Below, in pieces: positions 54,362-63,559 of a stretch of DNA of 64,000 nucleotides. The DNA is from Thermodesulfovibrio sp. Its GTDB lineage: Bacteria; Nitrospirota; Thermodesulfovibrionia; Thermodesulfovibrionales; UBA6898. The notes under the pieces were generated by a model. The model worked only from the letters and a program-made list of their open reading frames with translations, did no database searches and was not told the origin of the DNA. The translations under genes were made by a program, and so were the position numbers. Numbering within the stretch: the first letter of the stretch is position 1; each line of letters starts with the position of its first letter. The stretch covers positions 1 to 64,000 of the forward strand of contig PNOC01000002.1 of the NCBI GenBank assembly GCA_013824615.1, written 5' to 3'.

Positions 54362-55201
54362 CTAGTGCCGGACTGTTGATTTCAGCTTCGCGTCATATAC
54401 CCTGCGCTTCTCAGGATTGCTCAGGGTTTCATGGGCATCGACCGCATACTCGATTATTGCATGGAGCTTGAGGGCGATATCTTCAGGTGAACCGAAATAT
54501 CTGTCCGGATGGAATTCCTTGACAATTTTCAGATATGAATGCCTGATCTGCTGTTCAGTCGCATGCTCCCTGACTCCGAGGAACTTATAATATCCCATGG
54601 TTTTCTGCCACGTGAAGAGATACTCTACCTTCTCAAGCAGTTCCCTTCCCATGCGGTGCGTATCTACTGCGGCGGCCGCTGCCCTGGACGCCTCTGAAAC
54701 AGATTTCTCTGCCTGCGCAAGGTGGAATTTTCCGGCAATCGATTCGAACCCCCTCTTTGCCGCAAATTCATGAAAACAGGTGATATGCCTGCAGTCGAAT
54801 GCCCCGAGCCCCCTGAGCAGCCGTTCGACTTCAGGGTTGGATTTCCCGATAAGTGTCCTGTTATGCTCTTCCGCAGTGGAATGCTCCAGATCAATCGCAT
54901 GCCTGAGTGCATCTTCAAGTCCCGGAGGTTCGGCGGCATCCCTGATTGCATCGATATCCGATAACACCTTCCTTATGGAAGCGACATCCATGTCGATTTC
55001 ACTGAAGCTCTTCGGATTCTGCGTAACGAGCCTGCGCTGATATTTTATGATATTGGCGTGTACTACTTCCTCTACGCTGACCCGGTAAAAGAATGACGAT
55101 GCGTCGATGTCCTCACTGAATATGCGGCTGAACCACTCATACAGACCGGCCATCTTTGTCTCAAGTTCTTCTAGCGGGGCAAGCATTTTCAGTATGTGCA
55201 T
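54362..55201 (-). CDS. Ferritin-like / DnaJ-domain fusion protein
   Basis: The 279-residue protein has two parts. Residues 1-150 look like a ferritin-like helical bundle with carboxylate/His iron-ligand candidates: E14, E45-x-x-H48 and E106-H107, with DLEHSTAEEHNRTL. Residues 200-279 form a J domain: KTMGYYKFLGVREHATEQQI, then FHPDRYFGSPED with the HPD tripeptide (231-233). It ends without a G/F or zinc region. The J domain would recruit an Hsp70 partner to an iron-bundle protein. The fusion is unusual. Confidence 0.65.
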   Translation of the reverse strand: MHILKMLAPLEELETKMAGLYEWFSRIFSEDIDASSFFYRVSVEEVVHANIIKYQRRLVTQNPKSFSEIDMDVASIRKVLSDIDAIRDAAEPPGLEDALRHAIDLEHSTAEEHNRTLIGKSNPEVERLLRGLGAFDCRHITCFHEFAAKRGFESIAGKFHLAQAEKSVSEASRAAAAAVDTHRMGRELLEKVEYLFTWQKTMGYYKFLGVREHATEQQIRHSYLKIVKEFHPDRYFGSPEDIALKLHAIIEYAVDAHETLSNPEKRRVYDAKLKSTVRH

Positions 55202-55386
55202 GATTTCTCCGGGCAGCTGTAGGGTCCTGGTACGTATCCTTTATTATATCTGAGTGCGCGATAAAAGATCCGGTCCCGCATTCGGAGCGTATCAGCGTGG
55301 TGCATATGCTATACTTTTGAAAATATGACCGTCATTCGCAGAGCATACAAGACCGCCCTCTTCACGGACCTCCACCTCCGGCAATC

Positions 55387-56247
55387 ATGGATGACATAAC
55401 TATCCGGGGAAACATAGTCTGTCAGGTACGGGACAGGTTCGGGGAGATCTCGATTGCCGACTACCACGGGGTACGCAGTCTCTATTTCGGCGATGGGGTG
55501 ATGCAGAGCTGCCTGAGTCTTGATCAGCCGCATATGCTGCTGACGGATTACAGCAAGGCCATGATGAGCACACTGGCCTTCAGACGCAAGCCTGGATCGA
55601 TCCTGCTGATCGGCCTGGGAGGAGGATCTCTGGTCCACTTTCTGCTGCAGGCCTGTCCTGACTCTTCCCTCGATGTTGTTGAGGTGAGCGAAGAGGTCAT
55701 CAGCCTTGCGCGGGAATATTTTTTTCTGCCGGCAGAGAATAGGCAGTTCAGAATTATTCATGCTGCAGGTCAGGATTTTATACAACAGAAAATAGAGGCG
55801 GACCGGCGCTATGACCTGATACTGATCGATGCCTTTGACGAATCAGGCCCTGCCTCTGTGTTAACAGGCGGGGATTTTCTTGCGGCCTGCCGCTGCCGGC
55901 TGAAAGCAGACGGGATATTCGCCATGAACCTCTGGAACCGGCTTCAGGACAACTTCCCTCTCATGTTTGAGACGATACAAACAGCATTTAAAGGTCATGC
56001 GCTGAAGCTTCCCCTCGGTGAAGTGCATGATAACGCCATTGTCCTCGGCTTTGAGAACCCGGCCCTGTTTCGTGACCTGGCCATATATCGACCCGAGGCA
56101 CAAAGACTGCAAAGGGAATGGGGCATCGACTTCCCCCGGTTTCTGAAGCACCTCTACTGGCAGAACTTTGGTGCTGCGGCTGTTGATGACTCCTATCGGA
56201 TAGCAGAAAAAACCGCAAACCCAGCCAGCCCGACATCTACCGAATAA
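55387..56247 (+). CDS. Spermidine synthase-like aminopropyl/methyltransferase-fold protein
   Basis: The 286-residue Rossmann-fold protein has a nucleotide loop ILLIGLGGGSLVHFLL, an acidic VVEVSEE and an active-site region YDLILIDAFDESG, all as in polyamine synthases. A more distant N-terminal beta domain is present (HGVRSLYFGDGVMQSCLS). Whether it makes spermidine or another product cannot be decided. The end overlaps the convergent beta-helix gene by 11 nt. Confidence 0.8.
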   Translation: MDDITIRGNIVCQVRDRFGEISIADYHGVRSLYFGDGVMQSCLSLDQPHMLLTDYSKAMMSTLAFRRKPGSILLIGLGGGSLVHFLLQACPDSSLDVVEVSEEVISLAREYFFLPAENRQFRIIHAAGQDFIQQKIEADRRYDLILIDAFDESGPASVLTGGDFLAACRCRLKADGIFAMNLWNRLQDNFPLMFETIQTAFKGHALKLPLGEVHDNAIVLGFENPALFRDLAIYRPEAQRLQREWGIDFPRFLKHLYWQNFGAAAVDDSYRIAEKTANPASPTSTE

Positions 56248-58096
56248 TCACCTTTGACACATCAACACTTCCCTCCTGGATAAGCAGTGAACCCCTGACT
56301 GTTGTAAAAGAATCAGACTGGCCAAACCCGCAGCGGTAGCCGCCCTGAAGAGAAACAGAGATTTCCTGATCGAACGCGAGGGCCTCGGAAAAATATTCGG
56401 CAATTATCTCCAGGGTACTGCCCCCCCCGACGACTGCGCCTGCATAGGCGCTCTGTATCGTTGCATAGGGAGAGTTCAGTATCCTGACCGGCGTGGAATG
56501 GCAGAGGGTATAGGCCCCTGCGGGATTTACAGAATCTCTGGGGGTCTGGTCGCGGTCAAGGTCAACGCTATTGACAAGGTCCCCCTCCGGGGTAGGCGGG
56601 GTCATCGGCCTGTCGCCTCCGGGAAACAACGGAATACTGAAGGCCATGCTGCCAAGATTATTGCTGTTTCTGAAGAGATGGAAATCATTGCTCTGCGGCG
56701 CGAGCATATGCGGCTCGAAGACATGGATGCTATTTTCTGCCAGCAGTTGGATTGCATTGCAGGAAGGATTCACGGGCTGGCACCCCTGTGAAGTGTCTTC
56801 TATGCCCAGGGGTAACTCTCCATTGCCGTTCCAGATGATATTCCCGCGAATCTGGAGATTGGTATCCGTGGCAGAGGGAGAGGGAATGTTGGTCCCGGCC
56901 GGAGGATTCACCGGCCCGAAGATATCAAAATGGCTGTACAGGGTCTGTACGCCTGCCGGATTGTAAAAGATATTATTGTAGATATAGACATTCCTGTTCG
57001 GGATCCATTCTCCCCCTGGTTCCGGAGAAGCAGGCCCCCAGCCTCCCGCAATGTTCCGGGCGAGGCACTCTGCTGCGTTTCCATCACAACCTCTTGCCCC
57101 CTGCCCAACCAGCAGCATTCCCGAACCCGCGCTACCGATCCCTATGCGGTAAAGGGTGTTATAGGCAAACACGATGTTATAGCCGCCCCGCACCGCTATC
57201 CCGGCATTCTGGACATCATGAACAACATTATTAATAAATTTCAGATCATAGGCCTCATAATGCAGCCACGGGGAGGCCATATACTCATACCCGGTGCCCT
57301 GCCCCGCACCCAGTCCGATGACTCCGCAGTCGTAAACCTCGTTTCCTTCTATGGTGAGATACGCGGTCCCGCCCTTTAAGACAACGCAGTCATCGCCCGA
57401 GTTATGGATGGTGTTGTTTATTACGTGGCCGTACTGCACCGCCACAAAATCCAGGGGAAACCAGAAGGCCCCCTGGATGTCAGAATCCTCAACATACATA
57501 TACTGGACCTGGTTCACTTTGAGGGTCTCCTGCGGTTGACGCTCGAGACCGTCAAAGCCGTTCAGGCTGCAGCCACGGATGAGGATATGATGCGAACCCG
57601 CAAAATGTACAACATTGGCTCCTCCTCCGGTTCCGAAATCGGTTACAAAATCGATATCGAGAAGATAGAAATATGACACACCAGAAATATCAAGATAGCC
57701 ATGGAACCTCACGGTGTGCGGTCCGTCTGCCGCCTCGAAGATCACCGGATACTGGTAGGTGCCGAACCGGAACTCCATCCATCCAGGCAGCGAATCTGCG
57801 GGGTAGTCTCCGCTGACAAGCATGATCCGGTAGCCGGTGGAGGAAAGTGTTTCATTTGACGGAATTCTGTTCCATGCCTCGCTGACTGTCCGCAGTGCAT
57901 CTGAGCGGCTTGAACCACCCTGTGCGTCATTGCCGCTCAGGGGGTCCACCCAGATATCCTGTAGTGTCGGAGAGCCGATATCGTACGCTGAATAGCTGTA
58001 TACAGGCATCGGCGACAGAGAGAGAATTGATGGAACTACCACGAGAAGAACCACAATTAAACGAAATGCAACCAGACTTTTCAGTACGTTCATCAC
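56237..58096 (-). CDS. Secreted right-handed parallel beta-helix protein
   Basis: The 619-residue protein has a signal peptide (MMNVLKSLVAFRLIVVLLVV...). An opening WVDPLSGNDAQGGSSRSDAL is typical of polysaccharide-lyase-like beta-helix proteins. Repeated rungs follow (LTIEGNEVYDCGVIGLGAGQ, FINNVVHDVQNAGIAVRGGY). The last 40 residues (EISVSLQGGYRCGFGQSDSF, then TTVRGS and EGSVDVSKVIIR) match the end of the giant protein at 1017. Polysaccharide binding or cleavage is likely; catalytic residues cannot be assigned. Confidence 0.85.
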   Translation of the reverse strand: MMNVLKSLVAFRLIVVLLVVVPSILSLSPMPVYSYSAYDIGSPTLQDIWVDPLSGNDAQGGSSRSDALRTVSEAWNRIPSNETLSSTGYRIMLVSGDYPADSLPGWMEFRFGTYQYPVIFEAADGPHTVRFHGYLDISGVSYFYLLDIDFVTDFGTGGGANVVHFAGSHHILIRGCSLNGFDGLERQPQETLKVNQVQYMYVEDSDIQGAFWFPLDFVAVQYGHVINNTIHNSGDDCVVLKGGTAYLTIEGNEVYDCGVIGLGAGQGTGYEYMASPWLHYEAYDLKFINNVVHDVQNAGIAVRGGYNIVFAYNTLYRIGIGSAGSGMLLVGQGARGCDGNAAECLARNIAGGWGPASPEPGGEWIPNRNVYIYNNIFYNPAGVQTLYSHFDIFGPVNPPAGTNIPSPSATDTNLQIRGNIIWNGNGELPLGIEDTSQGCQPVNPSCNAIQLLAENSIHVFEPHMLAPQSNDFHLFRNSNNLGSMAFSIPLFPGGDRPMTPPTPEGDLVNSVDLDRDQTPRDSVNPAGAYTLCHSTPVRILNSPYATIQSAYAGAVVGGGSTLEIIAEYFSEALAFDQEISVSLQGGYRCGFGQSDSFTTVRGSLLIQEGSVDVSKVIIR

Positions 58097-58239
58097 AGGC
58101 CTCCATTCATTCCCGAGTATTCCGTCGTAATTATATATCCGTAAATCATCTCAGCATATACCATGCCTGCTCTGCGAAAGAAGCTTTCAATAAAGAGGCT
58201 ATGGCTCAAGTACCGCCGTGCAGAAACGGGCCTGACTAT

Positions 58240-58392
58240 AGTATGTTTTTAAAGCTCCCCGCCTGATTTCAGGAGGGGTGGCCGAAGGCCGGGGTGGTAA
58301 GTGGCGATAAAGGAATCCATTGTTCAGGCAAACCACCCCCTCCCTTTGGGAGACCCCTCCTTATCCAAGGAGGGGAGTTTTAAAAGCATACT
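58240..58392. mobile_element. 153-bp inverted-repeat element (MITE-like)
   Basis: The ends are inverted: AGTATGTTTTTAAAGCTCCC at 58240 matches the reverse complement of the right end (...GGGGAGTTTTAAAAGCATACT, ending 58392). Inside are imperfect inverted stretches GGAGGGGTGGCC/GGCCGGGGTGG and GGGTGG/CCACCC. No ORF lies within. It resembles a small dispersed element placed upstream of the beta-helix gene. No transposase is adjacent. Confidence 0.65.
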
Positions 58393-58465
58393 TCATTTAT
58401 GAAGACTAGCTTACCGCTGGGGTGACAGGTTTGAGCTTTCTCCTGACAATATTTGTCCGTCCAGA

Positions 58466-59410
58466 CTATTTCCCCTCTTGTTCCTCGTCTCCCTCTTCCT
58501 CCCCCACGTCTTCCCCTGCATCAGCTTCTTCATCCTTATACTCTCTCTTCTTTTTCATGACCCGGAAAAAGCCGTATATCGTCAGCAGGGCGGCAGCCAC
58601 GAAGAGCAGTTCATAAAGATTGTCGCGGAGATAAGAAAACCAGGCAATGCCGGGAGAAAGGGAGTTTCGCCACTGCTTCTCAAGATCATGCAGGGAGACT
58701 GAAAGGCTGTTGAGGACAGCTTTTTCAAGATCATCGCCGCTGCGCATCTGCTCCAAAATTTTCCGCAGTCCCGAAGCACCATGTTTCTTATGTATGTAGT
58801 CGACGATGCTCCTGCTTTCCTCATAGGCAAGGAGGAGATCCCTGCCGTCGGCAGCAAATTTTGCGGCAAGGCCTTCAATACTCACAAGCCGTTTTGAAAG
58901 AACAGCCTCTCTGAGATGAGAGCGGCTGTTGTCTCCAATGATCTCCCCAAACCCGCCGGTGACCCACTGACAGATACCTTCATCAAACCAGCGGGGCAGC
59001 TTCTCGGAAGAAATGGCATTATGGAGTTCGAGATGACACAGCTCGTGTTTCAGCGTCACATCCAGAGTAAAGGGGTGGGTGCCCATTTTCGAATAATCGA
59101 TCAGGATGAGGCCCTTTCGGGGAATCGCCAGTGCGGTCACCAGGTCGCTGCCGGAGACCTTTCTGAAAGAGGCATGGTCTTTCAGCAGGACTATCTCGGG
59201 CCGGAATTCTGACTGCCAACCAAGGTCCTTCAGTAACTCAGAGCGGACAACCGGATACGTCCGCAGGACCTCCTTTGCCGCGCCCTGAAGCGGAGAATCA
59301 AACCTGACCGTAGCTTGTGGATCCGATATGGTGCGCATTTCTGCGCCCGGGGTCAAAGCGGGCATGGCAAAAAAGAAGATTATCGGCAGGATAAAAAGTC
59401 TTCTAATCAT
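58466..59410 (-). CDS. Secreted M-family metallopeptidase (HExxH) with C-terminal membrane anchor
   Basis: The start MIRRLFILPIIFFFAMPALT (59410) gives 314 residues with a signal peptide; a longer frame would overlap the next gene. The zinc motif is KHELCHLELHN, followed by LPRWFDEGICQWV, the arrangement of peptidase MA-like and related zinc peptidases. Near the C-terminus lies a transmembrane helix (LYELLFVAAALLTIYGFFRV). A Glu/Asp-rich cytoplasmic tail follows. The protein is probably anchored to the inner membrane with a periplasmic catalytic domain. Confidence 0.82.
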   Translation of the reverse strand: MIRRLFILPIIFFFAMPALTPGAEMRTISDPQATVRFDSPLQGAAKEVLRTYPVVRSELLKDLGWQSEFRPEIVLLKDHASFRKVSGSDLVTALAIPRKGLILIDYSKMGTHPFTLDVTLKHELCHLELHNAISSEKLPRWFDEGICQWVTGGFGEIIGDNSRSHLREAVLSKRLVSIEGLAAKFAADGRDLLLAYEESRSIVDYIHKKHGASGLRKILEQMRSGDDLEKAVLNSLSVSLHDLEKQWRNSLSPGIAWFSYLRDNLYELLFVAAALLTIYGFFRVMKKKREYKDEEADAGEDVGEEEGDEEQEGK

Positions 59411-59450
59411 ACCAGAGGGACAGAGGGGCAATACACAGACTCCCGATAAT

Positions 59451-59999
59451 TTATCGGGACTGCTTTGCCGGCCGGGCGGTGGTTCCAAGGGGGCGGAACG
59501 ATCTGGAAATCTCCGCGACAACAGGGTCGAAGTCCTTCTTTTTCCCAGACGGGTATATCAACAGAAAGGTCATAAACGCATCATTGTCAAGCATGGTTTT
59601 CTGATAAAATATTTTTTCTCCCCGGTAACCGGATACAACATAGGTATTCCCTTTGAGATACTTAAAGGTGACCCGCTTGTCAGGCTGCTCTTTTGTCTTT
59701 TCTTTTATGTCTTCCTGAAACTTTGATTTTATCGTTTCATCCAGGGCATTGTTGCTTCCCCAGACCAGCATTTCCAGGTCACCATCTTTAGATAGAAACC
59801 GCTGCCCGTCGCTGTTGTCAGCCTCTCCCTGGGGAAATAATATGCCTGCGGGATACGATATCCCATAACCAAACCGGACATTGACATAGCGTTTATATGC
59901 CATGGTATCCCCGCTGTCTGCGGCCATTATGCCCACAGAAAACATGAGGGCAGCGAAAATGATTATCAGTCTTGCAGCGCGGGATAAATGCATACGCAT
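59451..59999 (-). CDS. Secreted protein of unknown function
   Basis: The 182-residue protein has a signal peptide (MRMHLSRAARLIIIFAALMF then SVGIMAADS). A conserved-looking domain begins RYVNVRFGYGISYPAGILFP. The pattern FGYGISYP...D is shared by small periplasmic proteins with a PsbP/MOG1-like fold (recall). It is encoded between the lipoprotein gene and the peptidase. The role is unknown. Confidence 0.8.
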   Translation of the reverse strand: MRMHLSRAARLIIIFAALMFSVGIMAADSGDTMAYKRYVNVRFGYGISYPAGILFPQGEADNSDGQRFLSKDGDLEMLVWGSNNALDETIKSKFQEDIKEKTKEQPDKRVTFKYLKGNTYVVSGYRGEKIFYQKTMLDNDAFMTFLLIYPSGKKKDFDPVVAEISRSFRPLGTTARPAKQSR

Positions 60000-60024
60000 G
60001 GTCCTTTCGTCTGAGGGAGAAACC

Positions 60025-60132
60025 CTAGGGGATGAGCCTGTTTTTGATCTCCCTGACGGCCTGGTTGTTCAGCAGCCTCATGAAACGCGGATTTGCCATA
60101 GAAGGGATTTCATGAGAACACGCTTTTTTCAC
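60025..60132 (-). CDS. Possible 35-residue peptide with GTG start
   Basis: GTG at 60132 overlaps the stop of the upstream lipoprotein (GTGA). The frame reads MKKACSHEIPSMANPRFMRL, then LNNQAVREIKNRLIP. It has no homologue that is recognised. The overlap suggests coupled translation, but length and lack of motifs leave it unproven. Confidence 0.25.
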   Translation of the reverse strand: MKKACSHEIPSMANPRFMRLLNNQAVREIKNRLIP

Positions 60133-60713
60133 TTCAGGCCCGTCATCGCCCTGGCAATCCCTGCCTGAATCTGTCCAGTGCCCTCATGCAGCGCACCGCT
60201 CAGGGCCTTTGCAAGATTGGCAAAACCCCGGTCCTCCATCCTGACTGTTTTTGATATTGTTTCTTTATAGATTTCCTTCCCTTCAGGGGACCGGAGTCTC
60301 ACTTCAAGCAGAAGATGTCCGTACGAGATCTCGCCTTCATCAAACCGCTCGAACCGCTTGAGGTTTATATCAAGGTTGTAGAAACCGCCGGGGGTGACGA
60401 CGGAAGCCCTCACCTCCCGAAACGGTCCGGCCGCCGACAGCGCATCCCTGAAGGAGTCCCTGACCAGATCCACCGGAGGCATGTCCCAGCGGGAATACCG
60501 CGACAGCTCAAGCTGGTAAGGTGACGTCCGGTAGGCGATATATGCCTGGCCAAGATAGCGTGTGGCATGGACCGTGAGATTGACCGCTGTCTCAAACTGC
60601 CCGGCCGCAACAGTCTTTTCTTCCGGAACCGCCAGACTGTAAATCTTTGTCCCGGGCATACTGCACGAGGCAAGTATAAGCATGGCAAAGGTAATAATGA
60701 AAATTCTCCGCAT
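60129..60713 (-). CDS. ABC-type transport auxiliary lipoprotein (PqiC/YmbA-like) of the Mla operon
   Basis: The 194-residue protein has lipobox LASC. The PF03886-type domain follows (TKIYSLAVPEEKTVAAG, then YLGQAYIAYRTSPYQLELSR). It follows mlaD by one base. These lipoproteins work with MCE/Mla systems between the two membranes in lipid transfer. It probably replaces the MlaC or outer-membrane partner role. Confidence 0.85.
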   Translation of the reverse strand: MRRIFIITFAMLILASCSMPGTKIYSLAVPEEKTVAAGQFETAVNLTVHATRYLGQAYIAYRTSPYQLELSRYSRWDMPPVDLVRDSFRDALSAAGPFREVRASVVTPGGFYNLDINLKRFERFDEGEISYGHLLLEVRLRSPEGKEIYKETISKTVRMEDRGFANLAKALSGALHEGTGQIQAGIARAMTGLK

Positions 60714-60714
60714 C

Positions 60715-61611
60715 TTATTCCCCTTTCCCTTCTTTATAGATAATGCTCCACGGCTTGCTCTTTATCTCCAGCAGGAGCTCCTGGAGCTCTTCAGTCGTCC
60801 TGGTCATCGTCGTCAGCAGGACATCCAGGTTCTGGGACTGCAGCACCACAGCCTTATCAATGGAATTTGAGGTCTTGCCGACCGACCGCGAGGTCTCCTC
60901 AAGACTCTTGATCATATCGCCAGCCTTTTCAAGATCTTCCCGGGCCTTTTTGATCAGCTCTGATACCTCTCCCTTATTCGCTTTTATCAGGCCCTCAACC
61001 TCATTCAGGACCAGCTCCAGCTTGGCAGCAGCTGACTTGAATCCCGCGGCAACCTTTTCAAGACTTGCCGAGCCTGAGACGATCGCCTTGTTCGTATCGA
61101 CAATAAGGTTCTCGATCCTCTTAACGTTCGGGGGAGAGAAAAGCTTGTTTACATCCTTGATCAGCCCGTCGACAGATTCTGCCAAAGAGTTCATCTTGGC
61201 CATCATCATGGTGAACTCTACGGTGGAGGAGGAGGGTATATCCTCGCCGATTTTTATCCGCTCATCGGTAGTCTGATCGACCGTAAGCAGAAGATAAATA
61301 TCTCCCACAAACCCGATCTGGGTAATCAGCGCTTTGGTACCCTTATATATTGGAGTACCCTGCCTGACTCCTATCTCGATCGTGACCGGCTTGCCGGGTC
61401 CGCTTGGTTCACTGATGCTGAGGATCCGGCCAATCCGCACGCCGCCGAGTTTCACCTGTGCCCCGGTCTCAAGCCCTGCGGCATTCTGGACCCTGACATA
61501 ATATTTGTCGTACTTGTTCAGAAACTGGCCGCCGCCGATCAGCACCACAAAAACACTCATGATCAGCAGCGATGCAACAATAATAATCCCGGCTTTAATC
61601 TCTTCCTTCAC
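60715..61611 (-). CDS. mlaD: MlaD-type MCE-domain substrate-binding protein
   Basis: The 298-residue protein has an N-terminal anchor helix (KAGIIIVASLLIMSVFVVL). The MCE domain follows (YYVRVQNAAGLETGAQVKLG, then GVRIGRI). A coiled-coil region downstream (about 130-270) is rich in Glu, Lys and Leu. MlaD forms a hexameric ring on the MlaFE transporter and carries phospholipids. It is adjacent to mlaF (2-bp gap). Confidence 0.95.
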   Translation of the reverse strand: MKEEIKAGIIIVASLLIMSVFVVLIGGGQFLNKYDKYYVRVQNAAGLETGAQVKLGGVRIGRILSISEPSGPGKPVTIEIGVRQGTPIYKGTKALITQIGFVGDIYLLLTVDQTTDERIKIGEDIPSSSTVEFTMMMAKMNSLAESVDGLIKDVNKLFSPPNVKRIENLIVDTNKAIVSGSASLEKVAAGFKSAAAKLELVLNEVEGLIKANKGEVSELIKKAREDLEKAGDMIKSLEETSRSVGKTSNSIDKAVVLQSQNLDVLLTTMTRTTEELQELLLEIKSKPWSIIYKEGKGE

Positions 61612-61613
61612 GT

Positions 61614-62399
61614 TCAGTCTCCTGCTATGATCTTGAAATAGTCATCCGGTGAATAGGTCTCCTGCTCGGGTTGCCGTTCAAGAAACATCCTGATCCTCGG
61701 ATGGTCCGATGCCTTCAGCCCGGCGAGATCGCCCTGGTAGAGGACATTCCCCGCGTCCAGCATAATAACATAATCCGAAATCTTGAAAACACTCTCAATC
61801 TCGTGCGTTACGACAATACTGGTCATTCTGAAGACATTCCTGAGCTTCAGAATCAGCTCGTCAAGACCGGCCGCGGTCACCGGGTCGAGTCCTGCCGAGG
61901 GTTCATCAAAAAAGATCATCTCCGGATCAAGGGCCAGTGCCCGCGCCAGGCCCGCGCGCTTCTTCATACCGCCTGAAAGCTGCGACGGAAAAAAGTTTTC
62001 AAATCCGGAAAGCCCTACCTGATCCAGCTTCATACGGACCATAATCTTTATGGTTGATTCGTTCAGGCGGGTATGCTCGCGTATCGGCAGGGCGACATTG
62101 TCCCCAAGCGTCAGCGAGTTCAGAAGAGCGGCGCCCTGGAAGAGGACCCCCATCTTCTTCCGGACTTCGTTCATCTCATCTTCATCCATCCGGGTAATAT
62201 CGCTGCCGTTGATAAGAATCTGCCCCTTCGTCGGCTTCAGGAGCCCGATAAGATGTTTAAGCAGCGTACTCTTGCCGCAGCCGCTGCCGCCCAGGATGAC
62301 CGTTGTCTTGCCGCGCGGAATCGAGGCGCAGACATTCTTCAGGATCTCCCTGCTGCCGTAGTGCGTCTGAAGCCCTGCAATTTCGATCGCTGTTTCCAT
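61614..62399 (-). CDS. mlaF: MlaF-type ABC transporter ATPase
   Basis: The 261-residue ATPase has Walker A GGSGCGKSTLLKHL, Q-loop VLFQGAALLNSLT, ABC signature QLSGGMKKRAGLARALAL and Walker B MIFFDEPSAGLDP. The family-specific Met/Lys stretch in SGGMKKRAG is typical of Mla/MCE ATPases. It energises lipid transfer between the inner membrane and MlaD. It sits between mlaE and mlaD with 1-3 bp spacing. Confidence 0.97.
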   Translation of the reverse strand: METAIEIAGLQTHYGSREILKNVCASIPRGKTTVILGGSGCGKSTLLKHLIGLLKPTKGQILINGSDITRMDEDEMNEVRKKMGVLFQGAALLNSLTLGDNVALPIREHTRLNESTIKIMVRMKLDQVGLSGFENFFPSQLSGGMKKRAGLARALALDPEMIFFDEPSAGLDPVTAAGLDELILKLRNVFRMTSIVVTHEIESVFKISDYVIMLDAGNVLYQGDLAGLKASDHPRIRMFLERQPEQETYSPDDYFKIIAGD

Positions 62400-62400
62400 G

Positions 62401-63246
62401 TCACGTGAAGTAATAAAAGAGCCCTGTGAAGAAAAGGTCTACGATAACCACCAGGAAGATCGAGGTGACTACCGAGGCCGTGGTGCGCCTGCCGACCTCC
62501 TCGGCGCCTCCGGTAACCTTAAAGCCCTGATATGCGCCGACGAGGGTTATAACAATGCCGAAGGCCCAGGCCTTGAGCAGGCCGGTAAAGACGTCCTTGA
62601 TCAGCAACGCATTCACCGTCTGTTGAAAATAGTTATAGGGATGGATTTCAAGTGCAGTAACAGCAAGCAGGAAGCCGCCAAAGATACCGACGAGATCAGA
62701 AATAATCGTGAGCGCCGGCACCATGATCATCAGGGCGAGCAGTTTCGGCACGACCAGATATCGGACCGGGTTAACCCCCATGGTGGTCAGGGCGTCGACC
62801 TCTTCAGCCGCCTTCATTGACCCGATCTCCGCAGCAAAGGCAGAGCCGCTCCGGCCGGAGACAATGATTGCGGTCATGATCGGTCCGAGCTCCCGGGTGA
62901 GTGAGACGCCGACCAGGTTCGCCACATAGATCAGCGCCCCCATCCTCTTCAGTTGATACGCTGCCTGGAGGGCCAGAATGATGCCGACAAAAAGTGAAAT
63001 GACCGAGATGATCGGCACGGAATTATAGCCGGCCTTGACCATTTCGGATATGCTTGCCCTGAAGCGGATGGGTCTGCCCTTAAAGGGAGAAATGAAGGTC
63101 CAGTGGACTGTATCGTTGATGATCTTTGCAGCGTCATGGATGTCACCGCGGAGAGAGAGTACCCGCCGTCCCAATGCTCCCAGGACTGCTTCAGGCCAGG
63201 ATGCTGAGGCAGGGGCTGATGCGGCAGGCTTAGGGCCTGAGGGCAT
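62401..63246 (-). CDS. mlaE: MlaE-type permease
   Basis: The start at 63246 (MPSGPKPAASAP) is used. It gives 281 residues and overlaps the STAS gene by 17 nt. Five transmembrane helices are seen with the conserved stretch TRELGPIMTAIIVSGRSGSA, then FAAEIGSMKAAEEVDAL, the hallmark of MlaE/TrbE family permeases. It forms the inner-membrane channel of the lipid transporter with MlaF. Confidence 0.95.
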   Translation of the reverse strand: MPSGPKPAASAPASASWPEAVLGALGRRVLSLRGDIHDAAKIINDTVHWTFISPFKGRPIRFRASISEMVKAGYNSVPIISVISLFVGIILALQAAYQLKRMGALIYVANLVGVSLTRELGPIMTAIIVSGRSGSAFAAEIGSMKAAEEVDALTTMGVNPVRYLVVPKLLALMIMVPALTIISDLVGIFGGFLLAVTALEIHPYNYFQQTVNALLIKDVFTGLLKAWAFGIVITLVGAYQGFKVTGGAEEVGRRTTASVVTSIFLVVIVDLFFTGLFYYFT

Positions 63247-63559
63247 CGTCCATGCTCCCGTGTATCTCGAAGACCTTATCGAGCTTGGCAAAGCCGAATA
63301 TTTCGGCTATCTTCGGCGGTATGCTGACGAATTTCAGCCTGCCGCCGTAAGGCATCATCCCCTTCAATCCCTCGACAAAGGTGGCGATACCCGAACTGTC
63401 GATATAGGAGACGCTGGTAAAATCGACAAAAAGCACCGGGGGTTTTTTATGGATAAGTTCAAGCAGTCTTGCTCTGAGTTCAGGGGAGGAGCTCATGTCG
63501 ATCTCCCCCGTGATCACAATCACGATATGACTGCTGTGGCTGGTCAATTCAATTTTCAT
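63230..63559 (-). CDS. STAS-domain protein (MlaB-like or anti-sigma factor antagonist)
   Basis: The 109-residue STAS domain has the phospho-acceptor region YIDSSGIATFVEGLKGMM (Ser55/56) and N-terminal MKIELTSHSSHIVIVITGEI. Two readings fit. It could be a SpoIIAA/RsbV-like anti-anti-sigma factor paired with the kinase gene just upstream. It could also be the MlaB subunit of the mlaFEDB transporter, since it overlaps mlaE. The gene order supports either. It also overlaps the upstream gene by 4 nt. Confidence 0.88.
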   Translation of the reverse strand: MKIELTSHSSHIVIVITGEIDMSSSPELRARLLELIHKKPPVLFVDFTSVSYIDSSGIATFVEGLKGMMPYGGRLKFVSIPPKIAEIFGFAKLDKVFEIHGSMDDALRP

